This document shows, in pieces, positions 24,948 to 34,496 of a stretch of DNA of 55,931 nucleotides. Every line of letters begins with the position of its first letter. Position 1 is the stretch's first letter. The translations under genes were made by a program, and so were the position numbers. The DNA comes from Eubacteriales bacterium (GTDB lineage: Bacteria; Bacillota_A; Clostridia; Lachnospirales; Lachnospiraceae). The notes below the pieces were generated by a model that saw only the letters and a program-made list of their open reading frames with translations, was not told where the DNA came from and made no database searches. Location of the stretch: the NCBI GenBank assembly GCA_030533315.1, contig JAUNJL010000010.1, positions 1 through 55,931 of the forward strand, given 5' to 3'.

Positions 24948-27695
24948 TTAGAGCCCCTTCCCCTTGTTCATGGCCTGGGACAGCTGGGGAGGCAGCTTCT
25001 CCAGCTGCGCATCCTTCAGCATCCGGCAGAGGAATGCAAGGCGGCTGCGGTAGGAGCGGGAGCTTTGGTATCGCTCCGGCTGGAAGGAATCAAACACGTA
25101 CACCACTCCCGGGGAGGCGGCTATGAGGGCGGCGGTCTCTCTCAGGCCGTCCTGGGCGGTGATGACCACCTGGTCAAAGAGGGTATGGCCCAGGAGCTGC
25201 CGGTATTCCTCCTGTCCGGCCAAAAGAAGGGAGTCAAAGGGGCAAAGGTTTCCCAGCCCCAGACGGCCGGTGAGAAGGCCGGCCCCCTTCCATAGGATCC
25301 TTCGGCAGCCTGCTGGCCGCAAGGGCAGGGGATGACTGCCGGGGGGAAGGCTTTTGAGGGCCTTTTTTGCCCCAGGACTTTTCAGGTCGTTGTAGGCGAG
25401 CCAAAATTCCACATGGGGAAAGCGGGCGGCATACCGGGCAAACTCCTGGACGGCCTGTGCCCCCAGCTTTCGCCCCGTGTAATACAACACCCTTTTGGGG
25501 CCCGTGGCGGAGAGGGGAAGGGGGGAGGGAAGGATCCCGTCAAGGGCCACAAGCCCGGCCGTCCGCAGGGTATGGAGGATGCCGAAGGTTCCAGACCGGC
25601 CGCAAGCCTGGGGAAGGCGGGACAGGGCCTTTCCAAGCTGGGGAACGCTGTGAAAGCAGGGGATTTCCCTCTGGGAAAAGGCATCCTGATGGGGATCCTC
25701 CTCCCCAGGCAGGAGCCGGAGGACGGGCACGTCCCCTTCCTGCAGCGCCAGGGCCAGGGGATGGCAGTCCGTGAGAAAGGCCTGGCAGAAGGGAAGGAGG
25801 TCGTACAGGGTACAGCCCCTGGGCAGAGGCCGGATGCGGCGAAATCCGCTCCAGTCCACCGGATCCTGGGGATCCTCCTCCAAAAGGAGAACCTGGCTGG
25901 AAGAAAGCTCATGGTCCAGGCGGCAGAGGCCGGCGAGAAAGTCCCGGCGCCTCTGGCCGTCCCCTCCTGAGTCGCTTTGGCTGCAAAGGAGGAGCTGGGT
26001 ATCCGGGGAAAGCCCCAGGGAGGACAGGAGCTCCTCCCGGGTGGGAATGTCCTCCTGGGAAGAGGACTGTGCTCCTCCTCCCAGGATCAGGTAGGGAACC
26101 CGGCAAAGGCCGGGGATCTCTGCCGCCTGCAGGTACCCCTCCCGCAGCTGGGGGGAGGAGAAGACCTGCAGGTCCGCAGTCAGGAGGGTGTGCTGCCATA
26201 GTCCCACATCTGCGCAGGAGCCTTCATGGTCTGCCTCCGTGAGGGGAAGGATGCTTTCCGTGCCCAAAAAGAGGAGGGTCTGTCCCTTGGCCTTATAAAA
26301 ATAGCTGGGAAGGGGGCCGTCTGCCAGAAGCAGTCCGCAGAGGGCAAGCGCCCGCCCGAAATCAGGGGTGTCCGGCTCCGTCAGGGTGAGATGCACGCCG
26401 GGCATCTGCTGTCTGAGGGCGGCGTCCCAGCCCTCTGCATCCTCCTTTTTCAGGGACAGGGTAAAGGCGGTGTCCGGCCGCTCCTTCCAGATGGCCTTCA
26501 GGAGGAAGATCAGGGCGGAGCCAGGACCTGCGGCCTCCGAGGACAGGAGGAAGACCTGTCCTCCCTGGGGGCCTTTTCTTTGGCGGGCCCGGAGGAACGC
26601 CTCCCGCCCGGCGCTCTCCCGCTGAAGGAGCTGGGGGCCTGAGATCTGGCGGGAGGGCCGGTGACTGGCTTTGTAGGCATTGATCCATGCCTTCTGCTCC
26701 TCTGGCTCCATTTTGTCACAGGCATGGACAAAGGAGATCAGCTCCTGCCGGGAGCCGTAAAAATACAGCATCCGGTACAGGTGGGCGGGAAGGAAGTAAC
26801 GGACGTAGGGATTTTGGCGCCAATGGGGATGGTGGTCCTCCAGGTAGTCCCACAGCTGGTTGACCACCGCCAGCTTCAGCTCCTTTTTGTCCTTTTCATA
26901 ATTGGTCAGAAGCTTCCAGAAGCGGAAGAAAAAGTGGCGCACCGTAATAAACTCCAGCTCCCTTTCGTAGGTGTGGAAAAGGCCCAGATCCTTCATGCTT
27001 TCCGCCAGGTACTCCACACTTTTTTGGATATCCAGGGTGGAGGGGGTCAGGCTTGCCAGGAAGCCCACGTTTTTCCGGTAATCGTACAGGGGCTCCCAGA
27101 GGACGCCGATGGAGCGGGCCTTTGCCGCCAGAAGATAGGCCACGGGGAGATCCTCGAAGCGGATGCCCGGAGGAAAGGCCAGACCCTGGAAAAGACTTCG
27201 GCGGATGAACTTGATCCAGGGATAGGGGGAGATGAGGGGAAGCTCACAGGGCTTTTGGGAGACCTGGAAATTTTGGCTTTGGGTGCTGATGGAAAAAGGC
27301 TTTTTTTCCCCTGTGGAGGGATCCACGTTGTAATATGAAAAGATCACAAGATCATTGCCGTCCGTCTCCGCCTTTTCATAGAGCCTTCGGCAGGCGTCCG
27401 GCTCCACCTGGTCGTCGCTGTCCACGAACCAGATATATTTCCCCCGGGACTTGGAAAAGCCATAATTTCGGGCGCAGCTCACCCCCCGGTTTTCGGTGGT
27501 GTGGATGAAAAGCTTCTGGGGATGCCGCCTTTGGAAATCTCTCAGGATCTCCGGGCTTTTGTCGGTGCTGCCGTCGTCCACGGCCACGATCTCAAGGCCG
27601 GAAAAGTCCTGGGAGACCAGGCTTTCCAGGCAGCCGGATAAGTATTTTTCCACATTGTATACAGGCAGTATGACGCTGATCTTATAAGAATCCAT
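24948..27695 (-). CDS. Fused glycosyltransferase: GT2 plus degenerate TagF-like domains
   Basis: 915-residue cytoplasmic or membrane-associated protein. Residues 1-330 are a GT-A family 2 glycosyltransferase (ISVILPVYNVEKYLSGCLES, VDDGSTD, WFVDSDDQ as the metal-binding DxD region). The remaining 580 residues resemble the GT-B fold of CDP-glycerol glycerophosphotransferases: SYFYKAKGQTLLFLG corresponds to the RxKxxQVYxNTWHG region, and LYDLLPFCQAFLTDCHPLAL to the YDLLxxADxLITDYSS region, but key residues are changed, so this half may be inactive. A third segment (RVLYYTGRKLGAQAVQEFARYA ... GVVYVFDSFQPERYQSSRSYRSRLAFL) matches nothing I know. tagD at 30222 would supply CDP-glycerol if it is active. 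Confidence 0.82.
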   Translation of the reverse strand: MDSYKISVILPVYNVEKYLSGCLESLVSQDFSGLEIVAVDDGSTDKSPEILRDFQRRHPQKLFIHTTENRGVSCARNYGFSKSRGKYIWFVDSDDQVEPDACRRLYEKAETDGNDLVIFSYYNVDPSTGEKKPFSISTQSQNFQVSQKPCELPLISPYPWIKFIRRSLFQGLAFPPGIRFEDLPVAYLLAAKARSIGVLWEPLYDYRKNVGFLASLTPSTLDIQKSVEYLAESMKDLGLFHTYERELEFITVRHFFFRFWKLLTNYEKDKKELKLAVVNQLWDYLEDHHPHWRQNPYVRYFLPAHLYRMLYFYGSRQELISFVHACDKMEPEEQKAWINAYKASHRPSRQISGPQLLQRESAGREAFLRARQRKGPQGGQVFLLSSEAAGPGSALIFLLKAIWKERPDTAFTLSLKKEDAEGWDAALRQQMPGVHLTLTEPDTPDFGRALALCGLLLADGPLPSYFYKAKGQTLLFLGTESILPLTEADHEGSCADVGLWQHTLLTADLQVFSSPQLREGYLQAAEIPGLCRVPYLILGGGAQSSSQEDIPTREELLSSLGLSPDTQLLLCSQSDSGGDGQRRRDFLAGLCRLDHELSSSQVLLLEEDPQDPVDWSGFRRIRPLPRGCTLYDLLPFCQAFLTDCHPLALALQEGDVPVLRLLPGEEDPHQDAFSQREIPCFHSVPQLGKALSRLPQACGRSGTFGILHTLRTAGLVALDGILPSPLPLSATGPKRVLYYTGRKLGAQAVQEFARYAARFPHVEFWLAYNDLKSPGAKKALKSLPPGSHPLPLRPAGCRRILWKGAGLLTGRLGLGNLCPFDSLLLAGQEEYRQLLGHTLFDQVVITAQDGLRETAALIAASPGVVYVFDSFQPERYQSSRSYRSRLAFLCRMLKDAQLEKLPPQLSQAMNKGKGL

Positions 27696-27841
27696 GTAAA
27701 ATCCTTTCGGTCTTCTCTGAAACGGTTGGGTCTGTTATATCCACCTCAGTGTATCAGCTTGACAGGGGGATTTCAAGGGAAAAAATGGCCTGGAAGGTGC
27801 AAAGGGCGAAGGGGCCGGCCAGACGGCGGGAAAAAATCAAC

Positions 27842-27870
27842 TGGACGAAAGTGCGGGAAGTGGATATAAT
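27842..27870 (+). promoter_or_regulatory. Promoter of the priming transferase operon
   Basis: TGGACG (27842-27847), 17 bases, TATAAT (27865-27870), about 47 bases before the GTG start at 27917. Confidence 0.72.
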
Positions 27871-27916
27871 AGATAGGAAGATCTGCAACGAAAAACACGA
27901 AATAAAGAGGAATGCT

Positions 27917-29293
27917 GTGAGTAAGAGAGAAGATTATAAAAAATTTATCGTATTTTGCCTGGCAAGCCTGGTCATCCTTGCACAGGCGGCGGCCTTCGCC
28001 TACGTCTGGTACGATTATTACCGGGAGCTTATCGAGGAGCCCTTCTGGCGAAAAGGAAATTGGGTGCTCATTGCCATCTATGCGCTGATCGACGTGCTGT
28101 TTTCCCGCCTTTACGGCGGCCTGAAGGTGGGCTATCTGAAGCGGATCGACGTATTTTATTCCCTGACCCTGGCCACCATCTGTACCAACGTGGTGGTGTA
28201 CTTCCAGATCACCTTGATCAACCGGTGGTTTTTGAGCTCGGTTCCCATGCTGAAGATGACGGTGGTCCAGCTGGGGATGATCGTCTGCTGGATATATGGT
28301 TCCCAGTATATCTATTCTAAGCTGTACCGGGCCAGGAACCTTCTTGTGATCTATGGGAACCGGGATCCGGGGGACGACCTGATCCATAAGATGAATGGCC
28401 GCAGGGACAAATACAACGTCTGCGCCAAGGCTCACGTCAGCCTGGGGGAGGAGCGGATCTGCAACCTGATGGAAAGCTACGACGGGGTGATCATCTGGGA
28501 TCTTCCCTCCGCGATTCGGAACCGGTATCTGAAATACTGCTTTGAGCATTCTATCCGGTGCTACCTCAGCCCCAAGATCTCAGACATCATCCTCACCGGC
28601 AGCGACAGGATCCACCTGTTTGACACCCCCCTTCTCATGTCCCGGAACATGGGACTTTCGGTGGAGCAGAGGGCGGCAAAGAGGGTGCTGGATCTGGTGA
28701 TATCCAGCGTGGGAATTGTGATCTCCGCACCCCTGATCCTGCTGATCGCCCTGGTGATCAAGGCCTATGACCGGGGCCCCGTTTTTTATACCCAGGAGCG
28801 TCTCACCTACAATGGCAGGCCCTTCCGCATTTACAAATTCCGCAGTATGCGGGTGGATTCTGAAAAGCACGGAGCGCTTCTGGCCTCCCGCCATGATTCC
28901 AGGATCACGCCTGTGGGGAGGGTTCTGCGCAATCTCCACCTGGATGAGCTTCCCCAGCTCTTCAACGTGTTCAAGGGGGACATGTCCCTTGTGGGCCCCC
29001 GCCCTGAGCGGACGGTGATCATGAAGGAGTACGAGAAGGAGATCCCGGAGTTTAAGTACCGCCTGAAGGTGAAGGCGGGCCTCACGGGCTACGCCCAGGT
29101 TTATGGAAAATACAACACCACCCCCTACGACAAGCTGAAGCTGGATCTGTTCTACATTGAGAACTATTCCTTCCTTCTGGATGTCAAGCTGCTGTTCATG
29201 ACTGTGAAGATCTTTTTCCAGAAGGAGGTTTCCGAGGGCGTCAATGACGATCAGAAAAACGCCCTGAAGCATTCTGCCGGAGAGAGACCGTAG
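27917..29293 (+). CDS. Polyprenyl-phosphate sugar-1-phosphate transferase (priming)
   Basis: 458-residue membrane enzyme that starts polysaccharide repeat-unit synthesis by moving a sugar phosphate from a nucleotide sugar to undecaprenyl phosphate. Four N-terminal membrane helices (residues 10-150), a cytosolic CoA-binding-like region (LLVIYGNRDPGDDLIHK) and a fifth helix precede the catalytic domain: KRVLDLVISSVG, KFRSM, LDELPQLFNVFKGDMSLVGPRPE and KAGLTGYAQVYGKYNT are all intact. GTG 27917 was chosen because AAAGAGGAA precedes it and it begins just before the first helix; upstream sequence is the promoter. The next gene follows 17 bases later. Confidence 0.93.
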   Translation: MSKREDYKKFIVFCLASLVILAQAAAFAYVWYDYYRELIEEPFWRKGNWVLIAIYALIDVLFSRLYGGLKVGYLKRIDVFYSLTLATICTNVVVYFQITLINRWFLSSVPMLKMTVVQLGMIVCWIYGSQYIYSKLYRARNLLVIYGNRDPGDDLIHKMNGRRDKYNVCAKAHVSLGEERICNLMESYDGVIIWDLPSAIRNRYLKYCFEHSIRCYLSPKISDIILTGSDRIHLFDTPLLMSRNMGLSVEQRAAKRVLDLVISSVGIVISAPLILLIALVIKAYDRGPVFYTQERLTYNGRPFRIYKFRSMRVDSEKHGALLASRHDSRITPVGRVLRNLHLDELPQLFNVFKGDMSLVGPRPERTVIMKEYEKEIPEFKYRLKVKAGLTGYAQVYGKYNTTPYDKLKLDLFYIENYSFLLDVKLLFMTVKIFFQKEVSEGVNDDQKNALKHSAGERP

Positions 29294-29310
29294 GGAGAAA
29301 GGATGAGGAC

Positions 29311-30093
29311 ATGAAAAAACCGGAGGTGTCGGTGGTCATGCCGGTGTACAACGGGGAGGACTACATCGCTTGGGCGGTGGAGTCCGTGTTTGCCCAGGAT
29401 GTGGATCTGGAGCTTCTTGTCATCGACGACGGCTCCACGGACGGTACCTTCCAGGCGCTGGTCCCCTATATGGACCGGAAGGATTTTCGGTATCTGAAAA
29501 ACGACAGGAACCTGGGGGCGGCCGGCTCCCGGAACCGGGGAGTGAGAAAGGCCCAGGGGGCCTATATCGCCTTTTTGGATGCGGACGACTGGTGGGAAAA
29601 AGGAAAGCTTTCGCAGCAGCTGGAGGTTCTGAGAAGGACGGGGCGGGTGCTGTGCTCCACCGGGCGGCAGCTCATGAGGCCGGACGGGACCGACACGGGA
29701 AAATACATCCCTGTGAAGGAGACCATCACCTATGGGGACCTGCTGTCGCACAACAGCATCAACTGCTCCTCGGTCCTGGTGAAGCGCCGGGCCATCCTGC
29801 GTTACCCCATGGAGCACGACGACAGCCATGAGGATTACATCACCTGGCTGAGGATCCTGAAGGAGTACGGCCCTGCCGCCGGGATCGACCGGCCGCTTTT
29901 GAAGTACCGGCTCAGTCAGGGAGGGAAGTCCCGCAACAAGCTGAAATCCGCAAGAATGACCTACCGGGCGTACCGATATGTGGGCTACGGGAATTTCAGG
30001 AGCGTTTGCTTTTTTATCTCCTACGCCCTCCATGGGCTGTGGAAATACCGCAGGCCTTTGGCGGGACACAAAAGGAGACCAGAGGAGGCATAA
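29311..30093 (+). CDS. Family 2 glycosyltransferase
   Basis: 260-residue GT-A enzyme (SVVMPVYNGEDYIAWAVESV, VIDDGSTDGT, NLGAAGSRNRGV, FLDADDWW) expected to add a sugar to the lipid-linked precursor on the inner membrane face. It has no membrane helix beyond a short hydrophobic C-terminal stretch (VCFFISYALHGLW). It is co-transcribed with the priming transferase. Donor and acceptor sugars cannot be read from the sequence. Confidence 0.9.
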   Translation: MKKPEVSVVMPVYNGEDYIAWAVESVFAQDVDLELLVIDDGSTDGTFQALVPYMDRKDFRYLKNDRNLGAAGSRNRGVRKAQGAYIAFLDADDWWEKGKLSQQLEVLRRTGRVLCSTGRQLMRPDGTDTGKYIPVKETITYGDLLSHNSINCSSVLVKRRAILRYPMEHDDSHEDYITWLRILKEYGPAAGIDRPLLKYRLSQGGKSRNKLKSARMTYRAYRYVGYGNFRSVCFFISYALHGLWKYRRPLAGHKRRPEEA

Positions 30094-30166
30094 AGAAAAA
30101 CAAAGAGGTGCAGGGAAGTACAGGAAGCATCAAGAGAGGCATACAGAGCATATGGAGATAAAGAAG

Positions 30167-30205
30167 GCCCCCATCGCCGGGTATTGACGGCGGCGGGGGC
30201 TTTCC
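30167..30205. terminator. Convergent hairpin terminator
   Basis: GCCCCCATCGCCG (30167-30179) pairs with CGGCGGCGGGGGC (30188-30200) with two mismatches; short T-rich tails on both sides. It separates the glycosyltransferase gene from tagD on the other strand. Confidence 0.7.
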
Positions 30206-30221
30206 TTGGGGAAAAAATGTT

Positions 30222-30614
30222 TTATTTTTGGTGGAGATCCGCCTTGATCTGGGTGGTGGAGATCTCCGGCGTCCGGGGCACGTAAACCACGTCGCAGAGC
30301 TCCTTGAGGAAATCAAACTTTCCCTCCCAGTCGTCGCCCATGATAAAGGTGTCCACGTGGTATTCCTTTACGTCCGAGACCTTCTGCTCCCAGTTCTCCT
30401 CCGGGATCACCAGATCCACGTAGCGGACGGCCTCCAGAAGGTTTTTTCGTTCCTCGTAGGAAAAATAGCATTTTTTGTGCTTTTCGTTCCAGTTAAACTC
30501 ATCGGTGGAAAGGGCCACGATGAGGTAATCCCCATACTGCTTGGCCCGGCGCAGAAGGTTGATGTGGCCGTAGTGGAGCAGATCGAAGGTGCCATAGGTT
30601 ATCACTCGTTTCAT
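30222..30614 (-). CDS. tagD: Glycerol-3-phosphate cytidylyltransferase
   Basis: 130-residue cytoplasmic enzyme, the normal TagD length, that makes CDP-glycerol from CTP and glycerol-3-phosphate. The signature GTFDLLHYGHINLL with the HxGH motif, the RYVDLVIPE segment and RTPEISTTQIKADL (the ISTT nucleotide-binding end) are present. The ATG at 30614 has GAGGATA upstream; the longer frame is not supported. It suggests glycerol phosphate decoration of the polysaccharide or a teichoic-acid-like polymer and is consistent with the TagF-like half of the protein at 24948. Confidence 0.93.
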   Translation of the reverse strand: MKRVITYGTFDLLHYGHINLLRRAKQYGDYLIVALSTDEFNWNEKHKKCYFSYEERKNLLEAVRYVDLVIPEENWEQKVSDVKEYHVDTFIMGDDWEGKFDFLKELCDVVYVPRTPEISTTQIKADLHQK

Positions 30615-30736
30615 ACATGTATCCTCACAAAATTGGAATTGAAAAACGGGAGGCTCAAGGCCTGCAGACTTTCGGTTCCTCTTCATTATAGCACAGCGGA
30701 GGCTGCCGCTGCAAATGCTTCAGGAGCGAGGGCGTC

Positions 30737-31996
30737 CTAGGACTTCAGCTCCTTTTTCCGTTTCAGGATGACCAACAGCAGGATGGAGCCGAAGAGGAGG
30801 AACAGGATGCCGCAGGACAGCAGATAGTTCAGCGCGGCGCCCATGATCCCCAGGCTGCGCACCATAAGGCGGGCGGGGAGGATGGTGAGAACCGCAGTGA
30901 GGGAGTACACGGGCAGAAGGCATCCCCCGTGGCGTATGGCGATGAGGATGTTGTAGATCATGTAGACCTCCGCACTGATGCCGCCTCCCGCAAGAAGCAC
31001 GATGAAGTGCAGCTTGTAGGGGGAGAGATCCACTCCGTAGATCAGCTCCAGGAGGGTGCGCCCCAGAAGGTGGCCCGCTGCCATGATGGCGGCCCCGAAG
31101 ACGAAGAGGATGGCAATGATCCGAAGCACGTACACCACGAAGCTTTTCAGCTTCTGATCCCACCAAAGCCCGGCGATGGTGGTGATCAGCGGCTTAAACA
31201 AAAATTCGCACATCATGGTGATCACAAAGGAGGGCATGAACAAAATGCTGTAATAGGTCTGGTATTCGTCACTCATCACGCTGGACATGGCATATTTTGG
31301 AACGTTGTACAAAAGCAGGGACAAAAAGGTGCCGATGAACAGGGGCGTACACATTTTCAAAAGCTCCCACACCCGACGGGGGGAGAGAGCCCCGGACTCC
31401 CGGGGGATGGAGGGACTGCGGGAGGCGCGGGAATTGATGGCCAGGCAGAAGACCAGGGAGGCGATGGCCGCCGCGGTGCAGGTGAGGTACAGGTTCCTGG
31501 TGGCAAAAAGGACCAGGGTAAAAAACAGGGCGGAGAATCCATTTCTGGCGGCCAGCATTTTTCCCATCAGCTCCACATGGTATTTCTGCTGAAAATTCCC
31601 GTGATAAACATCCTCCACCGCATCCACCATCTTCATCAGGATCACAAAGGAGCTGATGATGACGTATTCCCCGGAAAAGCTGAAAAGGCTGTAGAGGATC
31701 CCCAGGAGCATCATGAGGGCGCAGCTGATGAGCCGGGAGGCCTTGTACTCAGAAAAAAGGTATTTCTGATCCAGGTCCGTGGCCTGGTAGGTGCGCATAC
31801 CGTACCGCCCGATCTGCAGAAGGAGCTGGGCGGTGGCATAGCTGAGGGAGAAGAAGCCTGCCTGCTCCACGCCGCACAGCCTGGTTACCACAAGAAGGTA
31901 GAGGAAGGAGGAGGCGGAGTAGCAGACGCTCCCGATCATATTCCACAAAAAGGCTTTCTTCGGATTTTTTTCTAAATTCATAGGTTGGTCATTCAC
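30737..31996 (-). CDS. Wzx-type polysaccharide flippase
   Basis: 419-residue integral membrane protein with about a dozen hydrophobic helices, of the polysaccharide transporter (MOP/Wzx) type (KKAFLWNMIGSVCYSASSFLYLLVVTRLCGVEQAGFFSLSYA). It would move lipid-linked repeat units across the cytoplasmic membrane. GGAAG lies a few bases before the ATG. It belongs to the minus-strand run of polysaccharide genes that starts at 36440. Confidence 0.88.
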   Translation of the reverse strand: MNDQPMNLEKNPKKAFLWNMIGSVCYSASSFLYLLVVTRLCGVEQAGFFSLSYATAQLLLQIGRYGMRTYQATDLDQKYLFSEYKASRLISCALMMLLGILYSLFSFSGEYVIISSFVILMKMVDAVEDVYHGNFQQKYHVELMGKMLAARNGFSALFFTLVLFATRNLYLTCTAAAIASLVFCLAINSRASRSPSIPRESGALSPRRVWELLKMCTPLFIGTFLSLLLYNVPKYAMSSVMSDEYQTYYSILFMPSFVITMMCEFLFKPLITTIAGLWWDQKLKSFVVYVLRIIAILFVFGAAIMAAGHLLGRTLLELIYGVDLSPYKLHFIVLLAGGGISAEVYMIYNILIAIRHGGCLLPVYSLTAVLTILPARLMVRSLGIMGAALNYLLSCGILFLLFGSILLLVILKRKKELKS

Positions 31997-32045
31997 TTCC
32001 TTTGTATGCCTGTGTATGCCTGCATGAGGTAAGCCGGCGGGCGGC

Positions 32046-33266
32046 TTATTTTTTCCTCACGATCAGCAGCTTGTACAGCTTTCCGGCAAAGCCGTAGAGG
32101 CCGGTTTTGCGCAGGAAGGGGGATACCAGGCGGATGATCCGGGTGATGAGGGAGCCCTGCATGTACTTTCTCATCACCTTTTCCCGGCCGTCCTCGGGGG
32201 CGGAGAGGTATTCCTTCCAGAACTGGGCCTGGTTTGCGGGAGGCTTGGCAGAATACTCCAGATGGGGCTGCCAGGCGGCCTTCTGGGACACACTCTGCCA
32301 GTGGGCGTCACTGCGGAGCTGCTGAAAAAGCTCCCGCCCCTTGGGGGTGTTTACCAGAACAAGGTTGACCCCGCCCTCCACGTCGAAGGTGATCCCTGCG
32401 TTTTCCACGTTCCAGAAATCTCCCAGGGAGAAATCCCCGGGGCGCAGGAAGCTGGTGTACCGGCAGTGGAAGCAGGAGGGGCGGTTGCCGTAGAGACTTA
32501 GGAACAGGCGGTTAAAAGAAAAGTCCTTCAGAACCTTGTCCAGGTTCCCCTTTTTTACCCCTATGTCCATGACCTGCTTTTTCCAGGAGAAGCGCTTGCT
32601 CCTCATGTTGATGTAGGTGATCTGGTCGTCAGGCTCCATGTAGTTCTCCCGAAGGATCTTCAGATAGTCGGCCCACAGCTTACGGCTGGGGACGCCGTGG
32701 CACACGTTGTCGCAGGTGTACACCCGGCTGCAGTCGGCCCGGCGCAGCTCCAGGTATTTTTTGATGGCGGACACCTGGCAGGGAGTTCCCGTAAAGAGGA
32801 CGGTCTTTCCGGAGCGCACGTCCTCCAGGATGGTGCGGTATACGGAGGAAAGGTCACTCTCCACGTATTTGGAGGTGCGAAAGGCCATGGCCTCCTCCTG
32901 AGTGACGGCCCGCATATGGCGGACCGAAAAAGCGTCATCAAAGGCGACGCCGTAGATCACGCCCTCCTGGGAAAGGACCCAGCGGGCCAGGAGGGTAAAC
33001 ATTCCTCCCGAGGAGCTGGCGCTTAGAACCTGGGCGCTGTGATTTTGGAGGGCGTAGATATCTGGAGAGCCAGGTTTTCCCACGCAGCTCTCTTCCATGG
33101 GGCAGACCTTCTGGCAGAGGCCGCAGTGAACGCATTTCTGGGGATCCACAAAGGGGTAGGCAAACCCACTTTTGTCCCGCTTCATCTTGATGGCGTCCTT
33201 GCCGCAGATGTTGGCGCAGGCCATACAGCCGCAGCAGTCGCTTTTTTTCTGAGATTCTGTAAACAT
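32046..33266 (-). CDS. F420 hydrogenase beta-subunit-like (FrhB) iron-sulfur protein
   Basis: 406-residue cytoplasmic protein with two N-terminal ferredoxin-type cluster motifs (CCGCMACANIC and CVHCGLCQKVC) followed by an FrhB domain (SSGGMFTLLARWVL, FTGTPCQVSAIKKYL, NVCHGVPS). Proteins of this architecture are often coded beside polysaccharide pyruvyl transferases in gut Firmicutes and Bacteroidetes surface-polysaccharide clusters, and this one is 130 bases downstream of such a gene. Its reaction in polysaccharide synthesis is not established; a flavin-dependent redox step on a sugar is a reasonable guess. Confidence 0.88.
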   Translation of the reverse strand: MFTESQKKSDCCGCMACANICGKDAIKMKRDKSGFAYPFVDPQKCVHCGLCQKVCPMEESCVGKPGSPDIYALQNHSAQVLSASSSGGMFTLLARWVLSQEGVIYGVAFDDAFSVRHMRAVTQEEAMAFRTSKYVESDLSSVYRTILEDVRSGKTVLFTGTPCQVSAIKKYLELRRADCSRVYTCDNVCHGVPSRKLWADYLKILRENYMEPDDQITYINMRSKRFSWKKQVMDIGVKKGNLDKVLKDFSFNRLFLSLYGNRPSCFHCRYTSFLRPGDFSLGDFWNVENAGITFDVEGGVNLVLVNTPKGRELFQQLRSDAHWQSVSQKAAWQPHLEYSAKPPANQAQFWKEYLSAPEDGREKVMRKYMQGSLITRIIRLVSPFLRKTGLYGFAGKLYKLLIVRKK

Positions 33267-33396
33267 AAGCTTTCCTCGTTTCGTATCCCCGGGGGCATGG
33301 CTGCCTCGGGGGTGGGGCGTCCCGTAAGGGGCGGCGTTTTGTGAAGCCTGCCCCAGGCTGGGCGGCGCAGGCTCAAGGCCTCGTTATGGGGACGGT

Positions 33397-34491
33397 TCAG
33401 GTCTGGGAACAGTCGTCTACGACTTTTTTCAGCTGTTCCAGGGAATACTGGCGAAACTCCTCCAGCCTTTGGTTGGCATAGGAAAAGTCGATGTCGCTGG
33501 TGAGGGCCTCCTCCGGCACGTTTTCGATGGTACGGTGGGAAAGGTCCACCATTTTCAGCAGCTGCTGAACCCGGCGGTTCATGTGGTGGCCGTTTACCAT
33601 GGCAAAGAATCTGCGGTTAAAGAGAAGCGCATAGACGATGCCGTGGAAGGAATCGGAGACTACGTACTCCGCATGTTTGAAAAGCCCCATCCACTGGGCC
33701 GGTCCGATGGCGATCTTGCAGGAGCATTTCAAAAGTCCCACCAGGGGGAAGGGGATGTAGATGACCTTGCAGCCCGTGCGCTTTTGGAGGCGGCGGGTGA
33801 AGTCCACGATTTCCTTGTTGATCCCCAGCTGGTATACCAGGATGTATTTCTTTTTTGTTTTGGGCTCCTCCAAAAGCTGATTCCATTCCTCGGCCGTGAG
33901 AAGGAGGGTGGGATCGCAGACCACCTCCGGCCGCTTGTGGGTCAGCTCCTCCACGATATCCGCACCGTAATCCTCCCGTACCAGGATGTGGTCAAAATCC
34001 TGAAGGAGGGACTGGTACTGGCCAAGATACTGCTGAGGAGGCAGGTTTTCTCCGATGCTGGCGGCGTAGCTGCATTTCTTTTTTCCTTTTTTGACAAAAT
34101 CCAGGAAATAGGTCTTGTCAAAGTTGGTCAGCTTGTGATCCCAGATCTGGTCACTTCCGGCCAGGTAAAGGTCGTACTTGCCGGAGACGGGGGACATGTC
34201 CCGGGCGGTGACAGGCTTGCTGTAACGCATCAGGCGGCGGAACTGGTTGCAGCGCCGGCGGCGGGGAATGTAGCAGATATGCCCGATGGCGCCGTAGATG
34301 TAGTTGAACAGTCCTTTTTTTCTCAGGTTGACAAGGCGGAAGGGGTTGCTGATGTAGTCACAGCGGTAGTCGATGATCTCGGGATGGGTGCCCAGCTCCC
34401 GCAGCTTTTTCTGAAGGGCGTAGCTTTGGAGGATGGCTCCGTAGTTGTCATAATTGTGGAAGGTGATAACGCCCACTCGTTTTTTGTTCAT
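33397..34491 (-). CDS. Polysaccharide pyruvyl transferase family protein
   Basis: 364-residue cytoplasmic enzyme of the CsaB/WcaK type that adds ketal pyruvate to sugars. It shows GVITFHNYDNYGAILQSYALQ, GSDQIWD, AASIGE, VREDYGADIV, DPTLLL and the conserved DSFHGIVYALLF. I chose ATG 34491 because AGGAGG lies about 11 bases upstream and the family motif follows at once; the longer frame runs into the previous gene. Only five bases separate it from the preceding stop. Confidence 0.92.
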   Translation of the reverse strand: MNKKRVGVITFHNYDNYGAILQSYALQKKLRELGTHPEIIDYRCDYISNPFRLVNLRKKGLFNYIYGAIGHICYIPRRRRCNQFRRLMRYSKPVTARDMSPVSGKYDLYLAGSDQIWDHKLTNFDKTYFLDFVKKGKKKCSYAASIGENLPPQQYLGQYQSLLQDFDHILVREDYGADIVEELTHKRPEVVCDPTLLLTAEEWNQLLEEPKTKKKYILVYQLGINKEIVDFTRRLQKRTGCKVIYIPFPLVGLLKCSCKIAIGPAQWMGLFKHAEYVVSDSFHGIVYALLFNRRFFAMVNGHHMNRRVQQLLKMVDLSHRTIENVPEEALTSDIDFSYANQRLEEFRQYSLEQLKKVVDDCSQT

Positions 34492-34496
34492 GTTTT

